Below the pieces are notes generated by a model. It was not told where the DNA came from. It saw only the letters and a program-made list of their open reading frames with translations, and did no database searches. From an uncultured Bacilli bacterium (GTDB lineage Bacteria > Bacillota_I > Bacilli_A > RF39 > UBA660): 45,874 nucleotides of DNA. Every line of letters starts with the position of its first letter. The first letter of the stretch is position 1. The stretch covers positions 1-45,874 of the forward strand of contig CANPXB010000011.1 in assembly GCA_947585595.1 (NCBI GenBank), given 5' to 3'. A program made the position numbers and the translations under genes. Below are positions 34,483 to 42,475 of the stretch, in pieces.

Positions 34483-35295
34483 ATGGAGAAAAAGATAGAA
34501 CAACCAAAACATAAAAGAAAAAGACGTTTAAGAGTTAAATTTCTCTTAAAATGTTTAACTTTTATTCTTTTGCTAACTCTATCTATCATCTATCTTAAAA
34601 ACTTCTATATTAAAAATATCTATATTAATGGTAATGAAACAATTCCTGATGTTAAAATAATTGAAACTTTAGGCATTAAGAATTATCCTAAAATGTCTAA
34701 ATTAAATGTTAAAAAGGGAAAGCAAAACATCTTAACTCAGTATCCTATAATTGAAAAAGTCTCAATTAAAAGAAACTTATTAGGTAAAGTAACCATTGAT
34801 ATAACTGAATCTAAAATCCTATTTTATTATAAATATAATAGTAAATATATTACAACGACAGGAAAGTCTATTGATGATCAAAATAATGAATATTATGGTT
34901 ATCCAACCTTAATTAATTTCACTCCAGATACTATTTTTGAAGATTTACTTAAAGGTTTAAATAAAGTTGATTATAATATTATTAAAATGATTAGTGAAAT
35001 AGAGTATAATCCTTATAAAGGAACTGATGGTACTATTATTGATAATAATCGTTTTACTTTAAAAATGAATGATGGCAATACTGTTATTATCGATATTGTT
35101 AATATTAAAAATTTAAATTCCTATAATAAAATATATGCTTCTTTAGGTATGGATAAGGAAAAAGGTATTTTATACTTAGATACTATTACGGAAGATAATA
35201 TATACTTTAAAAGTTATGATACTATTGCTAAAGAAGAAGAGGAAGCTAAAAAAGAAGAAGAGAATAAAGAGGAAAATAAACCAGAAGAAGAGTAG
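34483..35295 (+). CDS. ftsQ: cell-division protein FtsQ/DivIB
   Basis: 270 residues from ATG 34483, preceded by GGGAGTAAT; an upstream TTG overlaps murB and the ribosome binding site. A basic cytoplasmic tail (~1-22) is followed by one membrane helix (~23-43), a POTRA domain (~46-115, beginning FYIKNIYINGNETI) and a C-terminal beta domain, then an acidic Glu/Lys tail (~250-270). FtsQ/DivIB links FtsL and the FtsW-PBP pair in the divisome. Position after murB is classical and the layout is typical; sequence identity is too low to be recognised by motif alone. Confidence 0.85.
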   Translation: MEKKIEQPKHKRKRRLRVKFLLKCLTFILLLTLSIIYLKNFYIKNIYINGNETIPDVKIIETLGIKNYPKMSKLNVKKGKQNILTQYPIIEKVSIKRNLLGKVTIDITESKILFYYKYNSKYITTTGKSIDDQNNEYYGYPTLINFTPDTIFEDLLKGLNKVDYNIIKMISEIEYNPYKGTDGTIIDNNRFTLKMNDGNTVIIDIVNIKNLNSYNKIYASLGMDKEKGILYLDTITEDNIYFKSYDTIAKEEEEAKKEEENKEENKPEEE

Positions 35296-35302
35296 TGATT
35301 TT

Positions 35303-35941
35303 ATGAATTATGACAAAGTAATGCAAGAAATAATTACTAAAGAAAAAAGTACGAAGACTATTCCTAGTCTTCTTTTACATAGTTGTTGTGCACCATGTTC
35401 TTCTCATGTTATTGATACCTTAACCCCATATTTTAATATTACGATATTCTATTATAATCCTAATATTGAACCAAAAGAAGAATATGAAAAAAGAAAACAA
35501 GAAGAAATACGTTTCTTAAAAGAATATCCAGCTCAAAATAAATTAGATATTATTGATTGTGATTATGACAATAATTTATACCATGAAAAAATTAAAGGAT
35601 TAGAAAATTTAGGTGAACGTAGTGCAAGATGTCATGCTTGTTATGCCTTACGTTTAGAAAAAACCGCTTTAAAAGCCCAAGAAATAGGTTATGATTACTT
35701 TGGTACTACTTTAACTGTAAGTCCATATAAAGATAGTAATAAACTAAATGAAATAGGTAATATCTTAAGTACTAAATATCATCTTAAATACTTATATTCT
35801 GATTTTAAAAAGCAGAATGGTTATCTTCATAGTATTGAGTTAGCTAAAAAATACAATCTATATCGTCAAGATTACTGTGGCTGTATTTATTCTAAAGCTG
35901 AAAGAGAAAAAATAAAAGAACAAAAAAGTACGGAAAACTAA
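35303..35941 (+). CDS. queH: epoxyqueuosine reductase QueH
   Basis: 212 residues from ATG 35303. An upstream frame overlapping ftsQ gives a Lys-rich tail that no QueH has. QueH performs the last step of queuosine formation in tRNA wobble positions and is an alternative to cobalamin-dependent QueG. Family cysteines are visible: HSCCAPCSSH (~28-37), ARCHACYALR (~110-119) and DYCGCIYS near the C-terminus, which ligate an iron-sulfur cluster and metal. The SPYKDSN stretch also fits. It begins 7 bases after the ftsQ stop, so it is probably in the same operon. Confidence 0.9.
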   Translation: MNYDKVMQEIITKEKSTKTIPSLLLHSCCAPCSSHVIDTLTPYFNITIFYYNPNIEPKEEYEKRKQEEIRFLKEYPAQNKLDIIDCDYDNNLYHEKIKGLENLGERSARCHACYALRLEKTALKAQEIGYDYFGTTLTVSPYKDSNKLNEIGNILSTKYHLKYLYSDFKKQNGYLHSIELAKKYNLYRQDYCGCIYSKAEREKIKEQKSTEN

Positions 35942-35953
35942 TTTCGTACTTTT
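35924..35953. terminator. bidirectional terminator between queH and the gatD-like gene
   Basis: AAAAGTACG (35924-35932) pairs with CGTACTTTT (35945-35953), with a short loop region between. T-runs on both strands are short. Confidence 0.65.
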
Positions 35954-36671
35954 ACTTTGTATAAAAATTCTTAAGATATTCATGATAAGCTTTATAAGCT
36001 ACACCATCTTTTTTCTCATTCTTATACTTAACATTTAAATACTTACATATTTCTTTAACTAAATAATCAGTAAAGTAGGGGTTTCTTACTAATAATGGAC
36101 CAATTAAATAAGTTCCATAAAAGTTATTATAATGAATACCTTCATTCATCTCTTTAGGACTATAACCAGTACCATCTATTACTTTAAATAAACTTTCTTT
36201 AGCATCCCTAATAACACTATTACGATTTTGAAAACCAATAATCTTTTCTTTAATTAATGAAGTTTCATAATATTGTGGTCCTACAATTCTAAATTCTTCT
36301 TCATAAGCTTCATAAGTAAAGGCCCCAAGACATTTTAAAACATTACCATTCTCCTTAGTTAAAGAACTACCAAATAAATCTATGGCATTCCCAGTTATTA
36401 AGAAAAATTTATTTTTATTAATTGCTTCAATAACTTTATCTTTATATTTCATTAAATTATTTAAAACAATCTCTTGGTTTTCTAAACTTCCCATGCCAAT
36501 ATAGTAAAAATCATATTTATCAAAATCAATTTTATCTTCTATACTTAAAAAATATACTTCAGTTTCAATATCTTGTTTATCTAAAACTCTTTTTAAATAT
36601 CTAATATTACCATTCTCGCCATATAGATTCATTAAATCATAATACAAATGAGCAATTTTAAACTTTTTCAT
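35952..36671 (-). CDS. GatD-like glutamine amidotransferase lacking both catalytic residues
   Basis: 239 residues from ATG 36671, the ATG best placed after GAGG within the murT end; two ATGs slightly upstream are possible. GatD supplies ammonia from glutamine to MurT for amidation of D-Glu in lipid II. The N-terminal YYDLMNLYGENGNI and the GTYL-GPLL region identify the family. The catalytic nucleophile position (ICGGYQ in GatD) reads ITGNAI, with Thr93 instead of Cys, and the catalytic His in GTYLHGP is Ile190 (GTYLIGP). Both changes are in clean sequence. It overlaps murT, so the partnership is kept although glutaminase activity is not expected. Confidence 0.85.
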   Translation of the reverse strand: MKKFKIAHLYYDLMNLYGENGNIRYLKRVLDKQDIETEVYFLSIEDKIDFDKYDFYYIGMGSLENQEIVLNNLMKYKDKVIEAINKNKFFLITGNAIDLFGSSLTKENGNVLKCLGAFTYEAYEEEFRIVGPQYYETSLIKEKIIGFQNRNSVIRDAKESLFKVIDGTGYSPKEMNEGIHYNNFYGTYLIGPLLVRNPYFTDYLVKEICKYLNVKYKNEKKDGVAYKAYHEYLKNFYTK

Positions 36672-38007
36672 TTTCATCATCCTCAATTAATTTTAAAATA
36701 TTAGCTGTCATATCAAAACAAACCATTGTATAAATATCACCAATACTATCTTTTTTAACTTTCTTAATTAATTCATTTAAATCATCAATTAAGACAATCT
36801 TATCTTTTGGTATATCCGTAAAAGAAAGTCTTGTTATAACATCATATCTAAATCGACCAATACAATATATCTTATCGATATTTTTACTATCTAATAATTC
36901 AAAATCAACATCCCATAACCAAGATACATCATTAAACTTATATCTTCTTGATACATTATCAAAACCTAAAATAATTGTTTTTTTACCTTTTTGATTATTG
37001 ATAAATCTAATTGATTGATAATAACTTAAATTATTTTCATTTTTACTTTCTAGCATTGTTAGATTACGTCCATCTAAACTTAGTACTTTAGCTCTTTTAG
37101 AAGCTATCTTATCATTATTAATAGCTTTTAAGATTACTTCATCACTAACTCCCATACTACGACATATTGCATAAGCAGCAACCGTATAATAAACGGCATA
37201 CAATACATCTTTATTTAAATATATGTCATTACCATTAATCTTAATACTATGTTTACTAAAATCGACATCAGTTGCTTCATAATCAACAACTCCACGTTTA
37301 TAATCACATTTCTTACAACGATAATTACCAATATGTCCATAATGATAATAATCATAAGTTAATTTACTTTTACATTTAGGACAATATGCATAATCAACGG
37401 CTTCAATATTACTTTTAATATAACTATCTTTCGTTCTAGCAACCCCATAAGTAACACGATCATTTTTAAAAAGATAAGTCATTCTATTTACTAAAGGATC
37501 ATCAGCATTAATAATTAATTTAGTTTCTTTACTAACAACTTTTAAAATATCACTAAAGACTAAATCAGGTTCACCATTACGAGGAGGTTGATCTCTTGTA
37601 ATATTGGTAATTGCTAAATGAGTAACTTTATTTTTAGTAAATATCTTCTTTAAATGTCTTTCATCACATTCTAAAAGTAAAACATCATGTTTAAACTTAC
37701 CACCTAAAGTACAATTATTTAAAATTAACGTTAAAGCAGCTAAAACCCCATTACTACCATTTTTGTTATAACATACATCATATCCTGCATCCGTTAAAAT
37801 ATGATTAACTAATTCTGTTGTTGAACCCTTACCAGAAGAACCACTAATTGCTATAACAAAATCCGGATATTTAACTTTCTCTAAAATAGTATGTTGTTTT
37901 AATAAGTCATAAATAACATATCCAGGATATACAGAACCATTCTTTCCAAACAACTTACATATTCTTGTAATTAAACGACATAATATAATCATTATTGTTA
38001 AACGCAT
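36658..38007 (-). CDS. murT: MurT, lipid II isoglutaminyl synthase ligase subunit
   Basis: 449 residues from ATG 38007, preceded by AGGTGG; a GTG three codons upstream lies inside that site. MurT is a Mur-ligase-like ATPase that, with GatD, amidates D-Glu in the stem peptide of lipid II. Residues 51-61 (VIAISGSSGKG) are the ATP-binding loop. A four-Cys zinc ribbon inserted in the central domain, C209-x2-C212 and C231-x2-C234, is typical of MurT. The C-terminal ~170 residues are the DUF1727 domain. Length and domain order are normal. It is transcribed with the gatD-like gene. Confidence 0.92.
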   Translation of the reverse strand: MRLTIMIILCRLITRICKLFGKNGSVYPGYVIYDLLKQHTILEKVKYPDFVIAISGSSGKGSTTELVNHILTDAGYDVCYNKNGSNGVLAALTLILNNCTLGGKFKHDVLLLECDERHLKKIFTKNKVTHLAITNITRDQPPRNGEPDLVFSDILKVVSKETKLIINADDPLVNRMTYLFKNDRVTYGVARTKDSYIKSNIEAVDYAYCPKCKSKLTYDYYHYGHIGNYRCKKCDYKRGVVDYEATDVDFSKHSIKINGNDIYLNKDVLYAVYYTVAAYAICRSMGVSDEVILKAINNDKIASKRAKVLSLDGRNLTMLESKNENNLSYYQSIRFINNQKGKKTIILGFDNVSRRYKFNDVSWLWDVDFELLDSKNIDKIYCIGRFRYDVITRLSFTDIPKDKIVLIDDLNELIKKVKKDSIGDIYTMVCFDMTANILKLIEDDENEKV

Positions 38008-38134
38008 ATAAACCACCTAAACAAATTATATCAAATAATAATCTATTTAAATTAGAAATAAACAACTTTTTACATATTTTGTCGAACTTCTAGCCTCTAA
38101 AATTAAAATTTGTTATATTAATGATGGTGATAAT

Positions 38135-38362
38135 ATGGAAATGATTTATACCAATAATACCTTATATATTAATATTGAAGATCGTATTAATTTCTCCTTA
38201 ATTAATAATTTACAAAAAAAGCTATATCGCATTATTGATTCTTATCATATTTCTAATATTGAAATAAGTATTTTAAATGATACTCATTATGATCGTAGTC
38301 TGATTACTGATTTAGTAAATGATTATAAAATAAAATATAATGGTAAAATAATTGTTAAATAA
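38135..38362 (+). CDS. small protein of unknown function
   Basis: 75 residues; AATGATGGTGAT precedes the ATG. No membrane segment. The pattern (an N-terminal strand, an amphipathic helix, ISNIEISIL strand, LITDLVNDYKI helix, final KIIVK strand) resembles a small alpha/beta fold such as STAS, but identity is not recognisable. It is followed within 37 bases by a membrane-protein gene and is probably co-transcribed with it and ylmH. Confidence 0.5.
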   Translation: MEMIYTNNTLYINIEDRINFSLINNLQKKLYRIIDSYHISNIEISILNDTHYDRSLITDLVNDYKIKYNGKIIVK

Positions 38363-38398
38363 TTAAGTTTTATTGTATAATGAAAAAGAGGTAATTTT

Positions 38399-38908
38399 AT
38401 GCAAAGATTTTTAAATTATTTAACATTTATTCCTTGGTTATTATACTTTGTTGAACTATCGAGGAATGCTATTAAAATTATTAATACTAATGAAATAAAT
38501 AAAGAATGGTTAAAAAAGAACTTCTTTAATATTTTTCGTTTTGACACATTAATTTTAATTGGTATTTTTATCTATTTTATGATTACTTATTATCATAAAG
38601 CTGATCAAATATGGTTAGTTGAAATCTTATTATTTTCAGCCATTAATCTATATTTATATTTTAATTCCTACTATGATAAGAATAAAACTGATTATCACAT
38701 TGATACCAAAGATTTAAGTACAATCTTAATTATTTTAATTATTATTTTAATCCCTTTAATCTATTTCATCTCTACTAAGAATAGTTTAATTACTTATTAT
38801 ATTTTATTTGGTTATACTTTCTTTAATTTTATTATTGTCTATTTAGCCAAAAAGATTAATGACTTAATTATTAAATTAATTCTTAAGAAAAATCATGAAA
38901 ACAAATAA
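38399..38908 (+). CDS. membrane protein of unknown function, four helices
   Basis: 169 residues; AAGAGG precedes the ATG. Hydrophobic segments at ~5-22, ~50-65, ~72-90, ~108-126 and ~132-152 suggest four to five membrane helices, with a basic tail (KKNHENK). No family recognised. The 3' end overlaps ylmH by 14 bases, so the genes are coupled. Confidence 0.65.
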   Translation: MQRFLNYLTFIPWLLYFVELSRNAIKIINTNEINKEWLKKNFFNIFRFDTLILIGIFIYFMITYYHKADQIWLVEILLFSAINLYLYFNSYYDKNKTDYHIDTKDLSTILIILIIILIPLIYFISTKNSLITYYILFGYTFFNFIIVYLAKKINDLIIKLILKKNHENK

Positions 38909-39587
38909 TTATAATGTTGAAAAGATTATTGATGCTCTAAATAATCATGGTTATACTAACTTTTTAACGCGTCAAGAACTAATGCTTGTTAAAGGTAAAT
39001 TAAGGCATAATGAATATGAATTATATGAATTATATCCTGAATGTAGCAAAGTCATTTTATATCATGATAAACTACCTGATATAAAGTTATTTAAAATTGA
39101 AAACTCATCTTCTTTAACTCATCGTGATATCTTAGGCACTATTTATTCCTTAGGACTTAATGAAGATACTTTCGGTGATATAATTAAATACCATGATTCT
39201 TTTTATTTCTTTATTATGGCTCATCTAGATACATATTTTAAGACTAACTTAACAAATATTAAAAATTTAAATGTTACTTTAACGGAAGTTCCTCTAAGTT
39301 TAAAAGACGAATTTGCTCTTACTTATTATCCAAAAGAATATATTGTCTCTTCTTTAAGAATTGATAATATCGTCAGTACTATAACTAATGAAAGTCGTAA
39401 AAGTGTCTTAGCTAAATTTACTAATAACGAAGTTAATTTAAATTATAATGATAATGTTAAACCAACTAAAGTCTTAGAAGTAGGGGATATCTTTAGTATT
39501 AGAAGGTATGGTAAATATAAATACAATGGGATAAAAAAGATTACCAAAAAAGGTGGCTTTATCATCGAAATTTTAATCTATACTTAA
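38895..39587 (+). CDS. ylmH: YlmH-like S4-domain RNA-binding protein
   Basis: 230 residues, somewhat shorter than Bacillus YlmH. The N-terminal region has FLTRQELMLV (~23-32), the HRDILGTIYSLGL core (~77-89) and the GDIIKYHDSFYFFI segment typical of YlmH. The C-terminal S4 domain (~150-230) contains the conserved Arg/Lys-rich helix and ends in VGDIFSIRRYGKYKY. YlmH binds ribosomal RNA and acts in ribosome-associated quality control or peptide rescue in some Bacilli. In Bacillus it sits in the ylm-divIVA region near division genes; here the neighbours are an unknown membrane protein and the murT pair. Confidence 0.8.
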   Translation: MKTNNYNVEKIIDALNNHGYTNFLTRQELMLVKGKLRHNEYELYELYPECSKVILYHDKLPDIKLFKIENSSSLTHRDILGTIYSLGLNEDTFGDIIKYHDSFYFFIMAHLDTYFKTNLTNIKNLNVTLTEVPLSLKDEFALTYYPKEYIVSSLRIDNIVSTITNESRKSVLAKFTNNEVNLNYNDNVKPTKVLEVGDIFSIRRYGKYKYNGIKKITKKGGFIIEILIYT

Positions 39588-39594
39588 GAAAAAA

Positions 39595-39623
39595 TTGACT
39601 TCAATTATGACTTGTTGTACAAT
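39595..39623 (+). promoter_or_regulatory. sigma-A promoter for the gene at 39658
   Basis: TTGACT (39595-39600), spacer 17, TACAAT (39618-39623). Confidence 0.75.
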
Positions 39624-39657
39624 TCATTTTATCATTTATTGATGGGGGAAAAATTTT

Positions 39658-40347
39658 ATGAGCAAACATATTGCTGAAGAAGAAACTAATTTAGAGCATA
39701 AAACAGGCGCTAAAAAAGGTGCTAAAACTATTGCAACAATTGTTGTAGCTGGTGGTCTTATTGTTGGTGGAATAACTGGAACAATTAAAATAGTAAATAA
39801 TTTAGAAAGTACAAAGGTTAGAAACTTAGTTAATGAATATACAAGTTATGATTGTTTAACTTTACCTAAAAAGGTAACTATTAATCAAGCTTATGATTTA
39901 AACTATTGTGATGGTAAAACATTATATAATGCTATTACTAAATCTGGGGTTAAATACTGTGAAGTATTAGATGAATATTATACTGAAGATGGCCGTGAAA
40001 TTGCTGTTTTAACTATTACTGGTACATGTACTGAATCAATTCCTGCTGAATGCGTTGAAATAAACGGTGCTAAAGTATATATGGCTCCAACTGGTTATGA
40101 GTTAAATGGTGAAAACGCTTATCGTACAATTAACCAAAGTTATACGCAAATAATTGAAAAACAAGATGATTATTCTAATATCGTTGTTAATGGTTTAGAT
40201 AATGTTAATATCGAAGTTAAAGAAGTACAAAGTCGTCCATTTAGTGATATCATTTCTGAAACTTTAATTGTTGATGTTCCTGATGGTGCAACACTTAATT
40301 CCAATAAAGAATGCACTGCTTCCTTTAGATTAGTTCCAAAAGAATAA
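39658..40347 (+). CDS. membrane-anchored extracellular protein of unknown function
   Basis: 229 residues; ATGGGGGAA precedes the ATG. A charged N-terminus with a Lys-rich stretch is followed by one Gly-rich membrane helix (~24-46, GGLIVGGITGTIKI). The outside region has five Cys (possible disulfides), is beta-rich and ends without a wall signal. No family recognised. A good promoter and terminator bracket it, so it is monocistronic. Its expression signals resemble those of the secreted protein at 19797, but no homology was found by eye. Confidence 0.7.
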   Translation: MSKHIAEEETNLEHKTGAKKGAKTIATIVVAGGLIVGGITGTIKIVNNLESTKVRNLVNEYTSYDCLTLPKKVTINQAYDLNYCDGKTLYNAITKSGVKYCEVLDEYYTEDGREIAVLTITGTCTESIPAECVEINGAKVYMAPTGYELNGENAYRTINQSYTQIIEKQDDYSNIVVNGLDNVNIEVKEVQSRPFSDIISETLIVDVPDGATLNSNKECTASFRLVPKE

Positions 40348-40355
40348 AAAATGTT

Positions 40356-40385
40356 AAAAAGTACTTGTTATAAGTACTTTTTTTT
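40356..40385 (+). terminator. intrinsic terminator upstream of rpsB
   Basis: AAAAAGTACTT (40356-40366), loop GTTAT, AAGTACTTTTT (40372-40382), T-tract to 40385. The -35 of the rpsB promoter overlaps its loop. Confidence 0.85.
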
Positions 40386-40393
40386 GGTACAAT
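40365..40393 (+). promoter_or_regulatory. rpsB promoter embedded in the upstream terminator
   Basis: TTGTTA (40365-40370) lies in the terminator loop, spacer 17, TACAAT (40388-40393) with an extended TG. Transcription would begin near 40400. Confidence 0.65.
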
Positions 40394-40399
40394 ATTACC

Positions 40400-40509
40400 G
40401 GCTTTAAAAAGCAAATAAACATGTTTGTGAATTTTATTCTCTAGTGCTTAAGAATTAAGTGAGAATATTTAGAAACAAGCAGAAGTAAAAACGAAGGAGG
40501 GAAATTTTT
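40400..40509 (+). ncRNA. structured 5' leader of rpsB-tsf (candidate autoregulatory leader)
   Basis: A ~110-nt untranslated leader. It has a short start hairpin GCTTT-AA-AAAGC (40401-40412) and a larger one: ATTCTC (40436-40441) with GAGAAT (40461-40466), enclosing CTTAA-GAA-TTAAG (40447-40459). The ribosome binding site AAGGAGGG follows. In other bacteria S2 is known to regulate its own operon through such leaders; binding here is inference. Confidence 0.45.
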
Positions 40510-41475
40510 ATGGCCGTAGTTTCTTTAAGTTATTTATTAGAAGCTGGAGTTCATTTTGGACATCAAACTAAAAGATGGAATCCTAAAATGAAAGAGTATA
40601 TTTTTACAACAAGAGATGACATTTATATTATCGATTTGCAAAAAACCTTAGCAAAAATCGAAGAAGCATATGCAGAAATCAATAAGATAGCTGCAAATGG
40701 AGGTACATTCCTATTTGTAGGAACTAAAAAACAAGCTAGCGAGGCAGCTAGAGAAAATGCCGAAAGAACAAAATCATATTATGTAACTGAAAGATGGTTA
40801 GGAGGAACATTAACAAACTTCCGTACTATCAGAAGTAGAGTAAAACGTCTAGAAGAAATCGAAAACATGGAAAAAGATGGAACATTTGATGTTTTACCTA
40901 AAAAAGAAGTTATTAATCTAAAGAAAGAATATGAAAAATTAAATAAATTATTATGTGGTATCCGTGCTATGGATAAATTACCACAAGCTTTAATTATTGT
41001 TGATCCTAAAAAAGAAATCAATGCTATAAGAGAAGCTAGAAAATTAAATATACCTATTTTTGGTATCGTTGATACAAACTGTGATCCTGATGACGTTGAT
41101 TATGTTATTCCTGGAAATGATGATGCTGTAAGAGCAGTTAAAGTTGTTTTAGGTGTATTAGGTAACGCTATTTGTGAAGCAAATGGTGGCGAAATCATCG
41201 ACTATGTAACTGAAGATGATAAAAAAGCTAAAAAACCTGAAAGAATGGAAGACGCAATGGCTGAAATAGATAAAGCTAAAGAAGAAGCTCTAAAAGCTAA
41301 AGCTAAAAAAGAAGTAGTTACTGAAGTTGAAGAAGTAGAAGAGGAAGAAACTACTGAAACTGAAGACTTAAGTTCTAAAACATTAACTGAACTAAAAGCC
41401 ATGGCTAAATCATCTGGTATCAAAGGATACTCATCAATGAAAAAAGATGAACTAATTGCATCTTTAAGTGAATAA
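40510..41475 (+). CDS. rpsB: ribosomal protein S2 with a C-terminal extension
   Basis: 321 residues, ~65 longer than typical S2. Residues 1-~232 are canonical S2: [19 protein letters not shown] near the start, [18 protein letters not shown]-like [14 protein letters not shown] and the [15 protein letters not shown] stretch. S2 binds the 30S head near S1. The extra C-terminus begins with a Lys/Glu/Ala-rich linker (~240-285) and ends in a ~35-residue segment ([13 protein letters not shown]...MKKDELI) resembling the Rho_N/SAP-type helical motif. The canonical AAGGAGGG site precedes the ATG. Tsf follows after 35 bases. Confidence 0.95.
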   Translation: MAVVSLSYLLEAGVHFGHQTKRWNPKMKEYIFTTRDDIYIIDLQKTLAKIEEAYAEINKIAANGGTFLFVGTKKQASEAARENAERTKSYYVTERWLGGTLTNFRTIRSRVKRLEEIENMEKDGTFDVLPKKEVINLKKEYEKLNKLLCGIRAMDKLPQALIIVDPKKEINAIREARKLNIPIFGIVDTNCDPDDVDYVIPGNDDAVRAVKVVLGVLGNAICEANGGEIIDYVTEDDKKAKKPERMEDAMAEIDKAKEEALKAKAKKEVVTEVEEVEEEETTETEDLSSKTLTELKAMAKSSGIKGYSSMKKDELIASLSE

Positions 41476-41510
41476 TAAAAAAATAATTAAATAAGAAAGA
41501 AGGGTTACAA

Positions 41511-42383
41511 ATGATAAGTGCAAGCTTAGTAAAAGAATTACGTGAACAAACTGGAGCTGGAATGATGGATTGTAAAAAAGCCTTAGCTGAATGCGATGGT
41601 AATCTAGAAGCTGCAGTTGATTGGTTAAGAGAAAAAGGTATTGCTAAAGCTGGAAAGAAAGAATCAAGAATTGCTGCTGAAGGTTTAGCTGATATCTTTG
41701 TAAAAGGTAATAAAGCTGTTATGATTGAAATCAATGCTGAAACAGACTTCGTTACTAAAAATGAAGAATTCAAAGAATTAATCAAAACAGTAGGTGAAAC
41801 TATTTTAAATAGTAACGCTAAAACCCTAGAAGAAGCTAATGAATTACCTTGTGGTGATGGTACTATTAAAGACTTAATAGTTGCTAAAACTGCTAAGATT
41901 GGTGAAAAATTAGACTTCCGTCGTCTAGCTGTTATTGAAAAGAAAGACGATGAAAACTTTGGTACATATTTACATATGGGTGGTAAAATTGCTGTTGTTA
42001 CAGTAATTAAAGGTGCTAATGCTGAAGTTGCTAAAGATGTAGCAATGCAAGCTGCAGCTATGAAACCTAAATATGTATTCAAAGAAGATGTTCCAGAAGC
42101 TGAAATTGCTCGTGAAAGAGAAGTTCTAAAAGAACAAGCTATGAACGAAGGAAAACCTGCTGATATAGCTGAAAAAATGGTAGATGGAAGATTAAATAAA
42201 TTCTTTAAAGAAATATGTTTATCAATGCAAGCATTCATTAAAGATGGCGACATTGATGTAAATAAATACGTAACTAACAATGGAGGAGAATTAATTGCTA
42301 GTACAAGCTTTGTTGTAGGTGAAGGTATTGAAAAACGTCAAGATAACTTTGCTGAAGAAGTAATGGCTCAAATTAACAATTAA
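41511..42383 (+). CDS. tsf: elongation factor Ts
   Basis: 290 residues, normal length. EF-Ts is the nucleotide-exchange factor of EF-Tu. The N-terminal UBA-like domain holds the VKELREQTGAGMMDCKKAL signature (~7-25), followed by the TDFVTKNEEF motif (~78-87) that contacts EF-Tu and two dimer-like subdomains. AAGAAGGG precedes the ATG. It is co-transcribed with rpsB. A long minus-strand frame across this gene is a shadow, not a gene. Confidence 0.97.
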   Translation: MISASLVKELREQTGAGMMDCKKALAECDGNLEAAVDWLREKGIAKAGKKESRIAAEGLADIFVKGNKAVMIEINAETDFVTKNEEFKELIKTVGETILNSNAKTLEEANELPCGDGTIKDLIVAKTAKIGEKLDFRRLAVIEKKDDENFGTYLHMGGKIAVVTVIKGANAEVAKDVAMQAAAMKPKYVFKEDVPEAEIAREREVLKEQAMNEGKPADIAEKMVDGRLNKFFKEICLSMQAFIKDGDIDVNKYVTNNGGELIASTSFVVGEGIEKRQDNFAEEVMAQINN

Positions 42384-42391
42384 TATAAATT

Positions 42392-42419
42392 AGACACTTT
42401 TTAGACAAGTGTCTTTTTT
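42392..42419 (+). terminator. intrinsic terminator after tsf
   Basis: AGACACTT (42392-42399) pairs with AAGTGTCT (42407-42414), followed by T residues. Confidence 0.85.
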
Positions 42420-42444
42420 ATTGACCGATAAACTCTTTCATTCA

Positions 42445-42453
42445 TGATATAAT
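42445..42453 (+). promoter_or_regulatory. extended -10 promoter for the gene at 42476
   Basis: TGATATAAT; a TTGACC at 42421-42426 is 21 bases upstream, too far for a standard spacing. Confidence 0.55.
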
Positions 42454-42475
42454 AACTATTAGGAAGTGAATTTTC

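Noticed and set aside
41420-42280. A 286-codon minus-strand frame opposite tsf
   Set aside because: Mirror of the codon bias of tsf; no ribosome binding site, and tsf is unmistakable.
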